DNA from: Craterilacuibacter sp. RT1T
GTDB taxonomy: Bacteria; Pseudomonadota; Gammaproteobacteria; Burkholderiales; Chromobacteriaceae
NCBI RefSeq assembly: GCF_023502145.1
Contig: NZ_JAMFLI010000001.1
Coordinates: 558,001 to 622,000, forward strand
Length of the DNA: 64,000 nt
Direction of reading: 5' to 3'
The notes under the pieces were generated by a model. That model did no database searches. It was given only the letters and a program-made list of their open reading frames with translations, and was not told the DNA's origin. This document shows, one piece after another, positions 56,818 to 64,000 of this stretch (its first letter is position 1; every line of letters starts with the position of its first letter). The position numbers and the translations under genes were made by a program.

Positions 56818-56839
56818 GATGCCCGCTTAGGCGGGCATC
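56818..56839 (+). terminator. Hairpin after the NlpC/P60 gene
   Basis: A perfect 9-bp stem (GATGCCCGC with GCGGGCATC) has a 4-nt loop but only a weak T tail. It is likely a partial terminator. Confidence 0.5.
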
Positions 56840-56859
56840 TGCCTTTATGGGGGATACCC

Positions 56860-57072
56860 ATGCAACTGGATATGCCGGTATGGCGCGATGCCGAGGGGAA
56901 TACACTCGCTTGCGTCGAGAAAATCAAGGTCATGCGCGAAAATCTGGAAGAACTCGCACAAATGGCGCAGGACGCCTATGAGGATGCCATCCTGATGGGG
57001 TGCGACGAGGCGCAGATCAAGGCCTACCTGGTCAGCCTGATGCAGGCGCTGGACAATCCCTACACATCCTGA
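56860..57072 (+). CDS. Small conserved-looking hypothetical protein, 70 residues
   Basis: I recognise no family. It is acidic and helical (NLEELAQMAQDAYEDA), without a signal or membrane helix. A GGGGGA ribosome-binding site precedes the ATG, and the following lolC gene begins 19 bp after its stop. This supports a real gene in an operon with lolCD. Confidence 0.65.
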   Translation: MQLDMPVWRDAEGNTLACVEKIKVMRENLEELAQMAQDAYEDAILMGCDEAQIKAYLVSLMQALDNPYTS

Positions 57073-57091
57073 CTTTAGAGGTAAACCCCCG

Positions 57092-58336
57092 ATGCAATGG
57101 CCTTTCGAAGCCCTGATCGGTTTACGTTATTTGCGCGCCCGGCGCCGTAACGGCTTTATTTCCTTTATTTCGCTGGCCTCCATGATAGGCATTGCGCTGG
57201 GGGTGGCGGCGCTGATTATCGTGCTGTCGGTGATGAACGGTTTCCAGAAGGAAATCCGTACCCGCATTCTGGGCGTGGCCTCCCATGTGGAGGTGTCGGC
57301 CATGCAAGGCGGCATGGCCGGCTGGCCGCAGGTGGCCGAGGTGGCGGCGGCCGAGCCCGGCGTGCAGGCGGTGGCGCCGTTTGTGTCGGCACAGGGCTTG
57401 CTGTCTTATGGCGGCGCCGTGCGCGGGGTGATGGTGCGCGGCATCGAACCCAAGGCTGAGGACAAGGTGGTCGATGTCGGCAAGCATATGGTCAAGGGGC
57501 AACTGGCCGACCTTAAACCGGGTGAATTCGGCGTGCTGCTGGGGACCGAGCTTGCCCGCCAGCTGGGGGTCGGGGTCGGGGACAAGGTGACGCTGATTAC
57601 GCCGCAGGGCAATGTCACGCCGGCGGGCATGATGCCGCGCCTGAAGCAGTTCACCATCAAGGGCTTGTTCAAAGTCGATATGTACGAGTACGACTCGGGC
57701 TTCGCCATGATAGACATGAAGGACGCGCAGACGCTGTTCCGCATGGGCGACAATGTGTCGGGCGTGCGTCTGAAGCTGGCTGACCTGTTTCAGGCGCCGC
57801 AGGTGAAGCGCGATCTGCAGCAAAAGCTGCCGGAAGTCTGGGTCTCGGACTGGAGCGACATGAATGCCAACTACTTCCGCGCCGTGCAGATAGAAAAGCG
57901 CATGATGTTCATCATCCTGACGCTGATTGTGGCGGTGGCGGCATTCAACCTGGTGTCCACGCTGGTCATGGTGGTGACCGACAAGCAGGCCGATATCGCC
58001 ATTTTGCGCACCCTGGGTGCGAGTCCGGCCAGTATTATGAAAATTTTCATGATTCAGGGGGCGGTCGCCGGTGTGCTGGGGACGTTGTCCGGCGTCGCGG
58101 CGGGGCTGACCGTGGCCTGGAACCTTGATGTCATCATGCCGTTTATCGAACGCCTGCTGGGCGTCAAGCTGCTGTCAAGCGAGGTCTATCTGATCGACTA
58201 TTTGCCATCCGATGTGCAACTGGCCGATGTGGGTACGATTGCCGTGATTTCGCTGGTGTTGTCCTTGCTGGCCACCCTGTATCCAAGCTGGCGCGCTGCG
58301 CGTACCCAGCCTGCCGAGGCGCTGCGTTATGAGTAA
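57092..58336 (+). CDS. lolC: Lipoprotein-releasing ABC transporter permease (LolC/E family)
   Basis: This 414-residue inner-membrane protein has four helices and a large periplasmic domain. The N-terminal [18 protein letters not shown] and [19 protein letters not shown] are LolC/E hallmarks, and the FtsX-like C-terminal domain (about 270-410) has the TLVMVV and [11 protein letters not shown] segments. One permease gene is seen, so it may form a homodimer, as in many non-enteric proteobacteria. It overlaps lolD by 8 bp. Confidence 0.93.
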   Translation: MQWPFEALIGLRYLRARRRNGFISFISLASMIGIALGVAALIIVLSVMNGFQKEIRTRILGVASHVEVSAMQGGMAGWPQVAEVAAAEPGVQAVAPFVSAQGLLSYGGAVRGVMVRGIEPKAEDKVVDVGKHMVKGQLADLKPGEFGVLLGTELARQLGVGVGDKVTLITPQGNVTPAGMMPRLKQFTIKGLFKVDMYEYDSGFAMIDMKDAQTLFRMGDNVSGVRLKLADLFQAPQVKRDLQQKLPEVWVSDWSDMNANYFRAVQIEKRMMFIILTLIVAVAAFNLVSTLVMVVTDKQADIAILRTLGASPASIMKIFMIQGAVAGVLGTLSGVAAGLTVAWNLDVIMPFIERLLGVKLLSSEVYLIDYLPSDVQLADVGTIAVISLVLSLLATLYPSWRAARTQPAEALRYE

Positions 58337-59003
58337 TGTGATCGAAGCGGTCAATCTGGCCAAGGTATACGACGAGGGCGGGCTGAATGTAGAGGTTTTG
58401 TCCGGTATCAACCTCAATGTGGCGGTGGGCGAACGTCTGGCCATTGTCGGCGCCTCCGGTTCCGGTAAAAGCACCTTGCTGCATCTGTTGGGCGGGCTGG
58501 ATACGCCGACCCGGGGCGAGGTGAGCGTGGCCGGTGCGCGCCTGTCCGGGTTGAGTGAAGCGGCGCGCGGCATGCTGCGCAATGAAAAGCTGGGCTTTGT
58601 CTATCAGTTCCACCATCTGCTGCCCGAGTTTACTGCACTGGAAAACGTGATGATGCCGCTCCTGATCCGGCGCGAGCCACGGGCGCAGGCCGTAGCCGCG
58701 GCCAGCGACATGCTGGCCAAGGTGGGCTTGGGCAGCCGGCTGGGGCACAAGCCGGGCGAGCTTTCCGGTGGCGAGCGCCAGCGTGCCGCCATTGCACGCG
58801 CGCTGGTCACACGTCCGGCCTGTGTGTTGGCCGACGAGCCAACCGGTAATCTGGACCGCGCCAATGCTCGCGTAGTATTCGATCTGATGCTGTCGCTGAA
58901 TGCGGATCTGGGAACCAGCCTGGTGATCGTGACGCACGACACCGAGCTTGCCGCGCATACCGGCCGCGTGCTGCATCTGGACGGGCAGGGCTTGTCGGGC
59001 TAA
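58329..59003 (+). CDS. lolD: Lipoprotein-releasing ABC transporter ATP-binding protein
   Basis: This 224-residue ABC ATPase has Walker [10 protein letters not shown], the LSGGERQR signature, Walker [13 protein letters not shown] and an H-loop VTHDTELA. It drives LolC in extracting outer-membrane lipoproteins from the inner membrane to LolA. Confidence 0.95.
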   Translation: MSNVIEAVNLAKVYDEGGLNVEVLSGINLNVAVGERLAIVGASGSGKSTLLHLLGGLDTPTRGEVSVAGARLSGLSEAARGMLRNEKLGFVYQFHHLLPEFTALENVMMPLLIRREPRAQAVAAASDMLAKVGLGSRLGHKPGELSGGERQRAAIARALVTRPACVLADEPTGNLDRANARVVFDLMLSLNADLGTSLVIVTHDTELAAHTGRVLHLDGQGLSG

Positions 59004-59016
59004 AGGATTTTTTGTA

Positions 59017-60360
59017 GTGCGCTGCCGGCTGTTTGTCTGGCCTGTAGTGTGTTTTTTGTTAGTGTTTTTACCGGAGTATGTTCTGTTGTTGCAACGTGAT
59101 GAATTGATCTTTGACTCGCTGTCTGCCATTTTGCAGACGACACCCGGCCTGATTCAGTTGGCGATTGGCCTGGCTTGTGGCGTGTTGGGCTGGTTGTGGT
59201 CAGGTTATGTATACCGCCATTTCTACCGTACTCACCCCGAGCGTTCCGAGCGTTTCCTGCCCTATATCGGCCTGCGTCTGGCGATGCCGCTGAGCACCAT
59301 GCTGCTGCTGGTGATCAGCGTTTTTGCCTGGAAGCTGTTTGCCTCGACCCCGGCCAAGGTGCTGGTGACCATGGCGACGCTGATGTTCTGGCTGTCGATG
59401 ATACGCATCATCACCGCCGTGGTGCGTCAGGCCTTGCCGCGCGGCAGGTTCGAGCGCGGTAGCGAACACTTTATGGCCATGGTGCTGTGGCTGATGTATG
59501 CCAGCTGGGCGGTAGGGGTCGACTCGCTGGCGATCGAGTGGATGCAGTCGATTGCCTTTACCGTTGGCAGCACCCGTCTGGATTTGCTGATGGTGCTGAG
59601 CGCCATCTTGTGGGTGTCCGTCATTGTGATCGGTGCCTTGTGGGTGAGCCGCGCCATCGAGTCGCGCCTGATGCGCCTGAAAGATCTCGATCTTTCGCTG
59701 CGTATCGTGTTCTCCAAAATTGCGCGTACTGCCTTGCTGGTCGGTGCGGTGCTGATTGCCCTGCCTGTAGTCGGCATTGATCTGACCGTCTTGTCGGTGT
59801 TCGGTGGTGCCTTGGGTGTGGGTCTTGGTTTCGGCTTGCAGAAGATTGCCTCCAACTATGTGTCGGGTTTTATCATTCTGCTGGACCGCTCCATCCGCAT
59901 CGGCGACCGTCTGGAAGTCGAAGGGCGGGTGGGGGTCGTTACCAAGATTACCTCGCGCTTTGTCGTGCTTAAGAGTGCCGACGGCTCGGAGGCGCTGGTG
60001 CCTAACGAGGCGCTGATTAGCAGTACTGTGATCAATACTTCGTATTCGGACAAGGCGATCTGGACCAGCCTGCCTATCGGTGTGGCTTATGGCACCGATC
60101 TGGATCTGGCGCTGCGCTTGCTCAAAGAAGCCGCCAACCATCCGCGCGTGCTCAAGGAACCGGGCCCGTCGGCGTTTGTGCTCGAGTTTGCCGATTCCAG
60201 CATCAATCTGTCGCTGGGCGTATGGGTATCCGATCCGGAGAACGGTTTCCTGGGGCTCAAGTCCGAGATCAATCTGGCGATCTGGCGCAAATTCCAGGAA
60301 AACGGGATCCAGATTCCGTTCCCACAGCGCGAGATCCGTATCCTTAAAGACGAAGCCTGA
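59017..60360 (+). CDS. MscS-family mechanosensitive ion channel
   Basis: This is a protein of about 447 residues. Several N-terminal helices precede the pore helix, FGGALGVGLGFGLQKIASNY with GFIILLDRSI, and the beta domain follows. It releases solutes under osmotic downshock. The start is uncertain: GTG 59017 has AAAGGA about 10 bases upstream; a longer frame reaching back into lolD is not plausible. The response-regulator gene begins 14 bp after its stop. Confidence 0.88.
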   Translation: MRCRLFVWPVVCFLLVFLPEYVLLLQRDELIFDSLSAILQTTPGLIQLAIGLACGVLGWLWSGYVYRHFYRTHPERSERFLPYIGLRLAMPLSTMLLLVISVFAWKLFASTPAKVLVTMATLMFWLSMIRIITAVVRQALPRGRFERGSEHFMAMVLWLMYASWAVGVDSLAIEWMQSIAFTVGSTRLDLLMVLSAILWVSVIVIGALWVSRAIESRLMRLKDLDLSLRIVFSKIARTALLVGAVLIALPVVGIDLTVLSVFGGALGVGLGFGLQKIASNYVSGFIILLDRSIRIGDRLEVEGRVGVVTKITSRFVVLKSADGSEALVPNEALISSTVINTSYSDKAIWTSLPIGVAYGTDLDLALRLLKEAANHPRVLKEPGPSAFVLEFADSSINLSLGVWVSDPENGFLGLKSEINLAIWRKFQENGIQIPFPQREIRILKDEA

Positions 60361-60374
60361 AACGCGAGGATGGT

Positions 60375-60980
60375 ATGAGCGCAAAAGAGCTGGCCATTGT
60401 TGATGATGACAAAGCAGTGCGTGATGCACTGCTCTGGTTGCTGGACGGCCAGCCTTTTGCCGTCCATCCTTTCGAGAGCGCCGAGGCGCTGCTGCAAAGC
60501 GGCGATCCGGCACGCTTTCATTGCCTGATTGTCGATTTGCGTCTGGGTGGCATGAGCGGTCTGGTTTTGCTGGAGCGTCTGGCGCTGGCGCCTTATTGCC
60601 CGCCGGTTATTATGCTGACGGCGCATGGCGATGTGCCGCATGCGGTGGCCGCACTCAAGCTGGGTGCGGTCGACTTTCTGGAAAAGCCGTTTAACGACGA
60701 GCATCTGATTGCCTTGTTGCAGCAGTGTCTGGCGCGGGATGAGACGCAGCGCAAGCACTATCATGGCAAGCGGCATGTCGAGGCAACATTGGCTTCATTG
60801 ACCGAGCGCGAGCGCGAGGTGATGAAGCTGGTGTTAATGGGCAAGCTGAATAAACAGATCGCCGACGAGTTGGCGATCAGCATGAAGACGGTTGAAGTGC
60901 ACCGTGCACGCGTATTTGACAAAATGGGTGTGAAGTCGGCCGTCGAACTCGCCAGCCGTCTGGCAGAAAGGCAGGCTTGA
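60375..60980 (+). CDS. FixJ/LuxR-type response regulator
   Basis: This 201-residue protein has a receiver domain with acidic residues IVDDD (about 8-12), phospho-acceptor Asp54 (LIVDLR), and Lys in EKPF. A LuxR-type helix-turn-helix follows (LTEREREVMKLVLMGKLNKQ, then MKTVEVHRARVFDKMGV). No histidine kinase is adjacent, so the partner is unknown. GAGGA precedes the ATG. It is contiguous with nudB. Confidence 0.9.
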   Translation: MSAKELAIVDDDKAVRDALLWLLDGQPFAVHPFESAEALLQSGDPARFHCLIVDLRLGGMSGLVLLERLALAPYCPPVIMLTAHGDVPHAVAALKLGAVDFLEKPFNDEHLIALLQQCLARDETQRKHYHGKRHVEATLASLTEREREVMKLVLMGKLNKQIADELAISMKTVEVHRARVFDKMGVKSAVELASRLAERQA

Positions 60981-61433
60981 ATGGCTGGCAATAAGCAGCC
61001 GGTTTCGGTGCTGGTGTTATTGTATAGCGCTTGTGGCCGGGTGTTGTTGATTGAGCGCGCCGACAAGCCCGGCTTCTGGCAGTCGGTCACCGGCAGCCGG
61101 GAGGGGCAGGAGGCGCTGCTGGCGACGGCTTGGCGCGAGCTGGGCGAGGAAACCGGTTTTTCTGCTGCTGACGGTGTGATGCATGACTGGGCGCAAAGCT
61201 CGGTCTATGAAATCTATCCGCACTGGCGTCACCGTTACCCCGAGGGGGTGACGCATAACACCGAACATGTGTTTGCTTTCGAATTGTCAGCCGAAGCGAC
61301 GCCCCGGCTTAATGCCCGCGAGCATATCGCGTATGTCTGGCTAGACTGGCAAGAGGCGGCACAGCGCGTATTTTCCCCTTCCAATGCGGTAGCTATCCGG
61401 GAATTGGGCCGTCGGCTGTCGCCTTTGTCCTGA
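60981..61433 (+). CDS. nudB: Dihydroneopterin triphosphate diphosphatase
   Basis: This 150-residue Nudix hydrolase has a canonical box GSREGQEALLATAWRELGEE followed by TGF. The segment HRYPEGVTHNTEHVFAFEL is typical of NudB, which removes pyrophosphate from dihydroneopterin triphosphate in folate synthesis. It starts immediately after the response-regulator stop. Confidence 0.9.
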   Translation: MAGNKQPVSVLVLLYSACGRVLLIERADKPGFWQSVTGSREGQEALLATAWRELGEETGFSAADGVMHDWAQSSVYEIYPHWRHRYPEGVTHNTEHVFAFELSAEATPRLNAREHIAYVWLDWQEAAQRVFSPSNAVAIRELGRRLSPLS

Positions 61434-61451
61434 ATCTCATTGGAAGTCACC

Positions 61452-62633
61452 ATGGTTGTTAACCGTTTGCATCAATGGCGCAAGCTGCTGCCACAAGTGC
61501 CGCTGGCGCTGCTATTGCTGATCGAAGCACTGTTGCTGGGTTATCCCTTGGTGACCGAGCTGCCCAGAACGCTGCCCGGCAATTTCTGGCATGCCGAGTC
61601 GGCCATCTTGGCCGAGTTCAACTGGTTCATGCTGCCGCGCCTGTTGCTGGTCAGTGGCCTGGTGCTCATGGCGATAGGCTTGCTGTTGCGTGCCCGGGCG
61701 GCTTGGTTCTTTGCCCTGATGCTGGTGCTGCTGGTGACACCCTTGTTGTGGCGCTCCGGGTTGGTGCAGCATGGTACGCTGGCGTTTTCGTGGGCCTTGC
61801 TTGTGTTGCTTGTGCTGTTTCGCGATAGCTTTCAGGGTTCGAGTGTCGTTGCCGGGGCCTTGGTGACCCTGCTGATTGTCAGCGCTTTGCTGTGCTATGC
61901 CATGGTCGGTTCATTATCGTTAGGGGCTGATTTTATCCCGCCCATTCTGAATCCGATGACGGCGCTGTATTTCAGTCTGGTGACCATGACGACGGTGGGA
62001 TATGGCGATATTACCCCGCACACCGATGCCGCACGGCTGTTTACTCTTTCCATCATCATTCTGGGTATTACCGTATTTGCCGCAGCGTTGAGTACATTGG
62101 TAGGCCCCATGCTGAACTCAAGCATGCAACGCATTATTAAAGGGAAGGGACGTAAAATGAAACGCTCCGGTCATTTTCTGATCGTTGGTGCATCACCATT
62201 GGCACATAATCTGTACGAGAGTTTGAGCCAGCGCGGCCTTAAAGTGACGGTGTTGTTGTCCCCCGAGAGTGCGCAGCAGCATAGCCTGCCTGATGATGCG
62301 GATATCGTGGTCGGAGAGACTTCCGATACCAGCGTTCTCAAGGAAGCGGGCGCGGAGTTGGCGCGCTCGGTGTTGGCGCTGGGGGGGGATGATGCCGATA
62401 ATGCATTTGTAGTGCTGGCGATGAAGGATCTGGCCAGTGATGTGCGTACGGTGGTTTTACTCAACGACAACCGTCATCTGGAAAAAATCAAGCGTTGCCA
62501 GCCGGATGTGCTGATTGCCCCCCAGTTGCTGGGGAGCGAGATTCTGGCGCGCCTGCTTAATGGTGAAACCATGGACAAAGACACCATTACCGACCTGCTG
62601 CTGCAGGGCAATCCGGCCAAGCTCAGCGATTGA
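61452..62633 (+). CDS. Kch-like voltage-gated potassium channel with RCK/TrkA-N domain
   Basis: This 393-residue protein has six predicted N-terminal helices. The selectivity filter TTVGYGD (about 180-186) lies between the last two. A TrkA-N/RCK domain follows (about 240-370, GHFLIVGASPLAHNLYESL). It resembles E. coli Kch. K+ flux gated by voltage or ligand is inferred. The ATG at 61452 is chosen over an in-frame TTG. Confidence 0.9.
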   Translation: MVVNRLHQWRKLLPQVPLALLLLIEALLLGYPLVTELPRTLPGNFWHAESAILAEFNWFMLPRLLLVSGLVLMAIGLLLRARAAWFFALMLVLLVTPLLWRSGLVQHGTLAFSWALLVLLVLFRDSFQGSSVVAGALVTLLIVSALLCYAMVGSLSLGADFIPPILNPMTALYFSLVTMTTVGYGDITPHTDAARLFTLSIIILGITVFAAALSTLVGPMLNSSMQRIIKGKGRKMKRSGHFLIVGASPLAHNLYESLSQRGLKVTVLLSPESAQQHSLPDDADIVVGETSDTSVLKEAGAELARSVLALGGDDADNAFVVLAMKDLASDVRTVVLLNDNRHLEKIKRCQPDVLIAPQLLGSEILARLLNGETMDKDTITDLLLQGNPAKLSD

Positions 62634-62643
62634 GCCTGGCGCG

Positions 62644-62895
62644 TTAGCCTGCGATGGCCGCCAGACGGGCTTTGTCGTAATACTCGCCGCCCATATTCAG
62701 CTCTTCACCATCATGCCAGCGGCTGGAGTCCCCTTCGCTGATAAACCAGTGCCGGCCGCGCTCATCCTGATGGACGAAGACGCCGCCTTGCAAAGTTTGC
62801 TCTTCCAGGTCCTCTATGCTGTACGGTGTATCGCCACCATAGGGCTTGAACGTATCCTGGCTATGGTCCCATATCCATTGGCGTGCAGTGCCCAT
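62644..62895 (-). CDS. Hypothetical protein, 83 residues
   Basis: I recognise no family. It is short, acidic and aromatic-rich (WIWDHSQDTF, RGRHWFISEGDSSRWHDGEE), without a signal. A GAGGAGA ribosome-binding site precedes the ATG at 62895. It converges with the potassium channel gene, 10 bp between stops. Confidence 0.6.
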   Translation of the reverse strand: MGTARQWIWDHSQDTFKPYGGDTPYSIEDLEEQTLQGGVFVHQDERGRHWFISEGDSSRWHDGEELNMGGEYYDKARLAAIAG

Positions 62896-63104
62896 ATTGC
62901 TTTCTCCTCGTGAGTATTGCGCCGTTGACGGCGCTTTAGGCAAATATCCTATAGCGCGTAGGGCTAAGAAGCAAACAGTCTTGGTCGCGGTGCTATCCCA
63001 GCCCGAATCATGCGGTGCATAATGGACACAAGCGTGCATGGTGCCGTTTACCTGATGATCGGGGCGTATGCTGCGCATCACCGGGTCTAGCCTGAGTTCG
63101 TGCG

Positions 63105-63854
63105 ATGAAACCGCTATCCGTTGCAACTTACAACATCCACAAGGGCATGTCGCCGCTGAACCGCAAGGTGATGGTGCCGGCGATGGCGCGGGCGCTGGAT
63201 ACCTTGTCGTCCGATGTGGTTTTTTTGCAGGAAGTGCAGGGGCGCAATGCCCTGCGCGCCCTGCGCCACCCCAACTGGCCAAGCTTGCCACAGCATCATT
63301 ATCTGGCGCGCCATCTGGGCAGCAAGGTCACTTATGGCTTGAACGCCGCCTATGATCACGGCCATCACGGCAATGCGTTGTTGTCGCGCTTTCCCGTTAC
63401 CGAGTGGTGCAATCTTGATATCAGCGTCAACCGGCTGGAAAGCCGCGGCATCCTGCATTGCCTGCTGCAACCGCAGGGCTGGACGCAGCCGGTGGTCACG
63501 CTGTGCGCCCACCTGAATTTGCTGGCACGCGACCGGCGCAAGCAATTCGAGGCCCTGTCGCGTTATATCGACAGCAATGTGCCGCCGGAGGCCATGCTGA
63601 TTCTGGCTGGCGACTTCAATGACTGGCGCGACGAGGCCAGCGCCATCCTGCGCGAGCGTGCCGGTCTGGATGAAGTGTTCCGCCTGCTCAATGGCGAGTG
63701 TGCCAGAAGCTTTCCGGCGCGCATGCCCATGCTGCCGCTGGATCGCATCTATGTGCGCGGCTTGCAGCCGGTGTCGGTCGAAGTGCATCGCGGCCTGCCC
63801 TGGGCCAAGTTATCCGATCATTTGCCATTAAGTGCACAATTGTTGCCACTATAA
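63105..63854 (+). CDS. Endonuclease/exonuclease/phosphatase-family protein
   Basis: This 249-residue EEP-fold protein shows ATYNIHKG, VVFLQEVQ, the HGHHGNALLSRFPV block, CAHLNLL, LAGDFNDW, and SDHLPL at the C-terminus, all metal- and phosphate-binding motifs. In many proteobacteria this gene is next to a cardiolipin synthase (YbhP-YbhO pair), which could lie just beyond the window. The substrate is unknown. Confidence 0.88.
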   Translation: MKPLSVATYNIHKGMSPLNRKVMVPAMARALDTLSSDVVFLQEVQGRNALRALRHPNWPSLPQHHYLARHLGSKVTYGLNAAYDHGHHGNALLSRFPVTEWCNLDISVNRLESRGILHCLLQPQGWTQPVVTLCAHLNLLARDRRKQFEALSRYIDSNVPPEAMLILAGDFNDWRDEASAILRERAGLDEVFRLLNGECARSFPARMPMLPLDRIYVRGLQPVSVEVHRGLPWAKLSDHLPLSAQLLPL

Positions 63855-63890
63855 AACAGTGCCATTGGAAGATAATATTTTGTATACATC

Positions 63891-63920
63891 ACTTGACAGT
63901 TGCGGGTCGCGGCTGGTAGA
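63891..63920 (+). promoter_or_regulatory. Candidate sigma70 promoter at the window edge
   Basis: TTGACA (63891-63896) and TAGATT (63915-63920) are spaced by 18 bp in an AT-rich stretch after the EEP gene. It may drive a gene beyond the window. Confidence 0.55.
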
Positions 63921-64000
63921 TTTTGTCCCAGATACATCGCCGATTTGATACAGCTTGCGGGCGTAAAACAGCTAAAGCGTGGACGGACTGCAGCTCGCAA

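Noticed and set aside
59200-60513. 437-residue minus-strand open frame opposite the MscS gene
   Set aside because: Low-complexity His/Gln/Asp-rich product; complement of a clear MscS channel.

Overview
The window is about 60% GC and reads as an ordinary chromosomal stretch of a Gram-negative betaproteobacterium, most likely Neisseriales (Chromobacteriaceae/Chitinibacteraceae-like). The assignment is by inference from the pcnB-folK-kinase-panBCD order, the trxA-rho linkage, E. coli-type frdABCD, the hpnCDE squalene genes, lolCD and a Fur-controlled hmu/hut haem locus. No rRNA, prophage, transposase, integrase or CRISPR array was seen. Gene density is very high, with many ATGA-type overlaps that suggest translational coupling.

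Layout. 0-7.9 kb: the 3' end of a P-type cation pump, a large membrane GGDEF-EAL protein ending in a zinc-binding CZB domain, a PEBP-family periplasmic protein, a GlsB-type membrane protein, a probable adenine deaminase and a Cys-rich fusion protein. 8-15.3 kb: an ornithine racemase-like enzyme with a basic amino-acid antiporter, a LysR regulator, and fumarate reductase frdABCD. FNR/ANR-like sites precede lysR and frdA, which suggests an anaerobic theme. 15.3-25.8 kb: housekeeping genes fabI, a SulP transporter, trxA, rho, a CoA Nudix hydrolase, nadC, a CbiM-like orphan permease, a MAPEG protein, murB and a MATE pump. 26-30.8 kb: pcnB, folK, a deoxynucleoside kinase, panB, panC and panD. 30.8-41 kb: a lipase-like hydrolase, then hemP-hmuRSTUV on the minus strand, divergent from hutW-hutX-chuY-like on the plus strand. 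Two Fur-like boxes sit between the divergent arms. 41-47 kb: a YgiQ radical SAM protein, a NylB-like serine hydrolase, a 148-bp MITE-like repeat, a DUF1615 lipoprotein and a DedA protein. 47.2-47.5 kb: tRNA-Ala, tRNA-Glu, tRNA-Ala behind a strong sigma70 promoter. 47.7-53.5 kb: hpnCDE, a catalytically degenerate SDR, a small lipoprotein and radA. 53.5-64 kb: a secretin-domain protein coupled to a UbiB-family kinase gene, an NlpC/P60 hydrolase with a long basic tail, lolC, lolD, an MscS channel, a FixJ-type regulator, nudB, a Kch-type K+ channel, and an endonuclease/exonuclease/phosphatase-family protein.

How the genes work together. The haem locus covers outer-membrane uptake (HmuR), periplasmic and inner-membrane transport (HmuTUV), cytoplasmic handling (HmuS, HutX) and oxygen-independent ring opening (HutW plus the ChuY-like reductase). 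hpnCDE make squalene from farnesyl diphosphate, but the cyclase is not in the window. panBCD make beta-alanine and pantothenate. frdABCD is a complete four-subunit anaerobic respiratory complex.

No wholly new multi-gene defence or mobile system is evident. The best candidates for something undescribed are the racemase-antiporter pair, the repeat family with one full and one truncated copy, the active-site-less SDR, the secretin-domain protein tied to a UbiB-family gene, and the CZB-tailed c-di-GMP protein.
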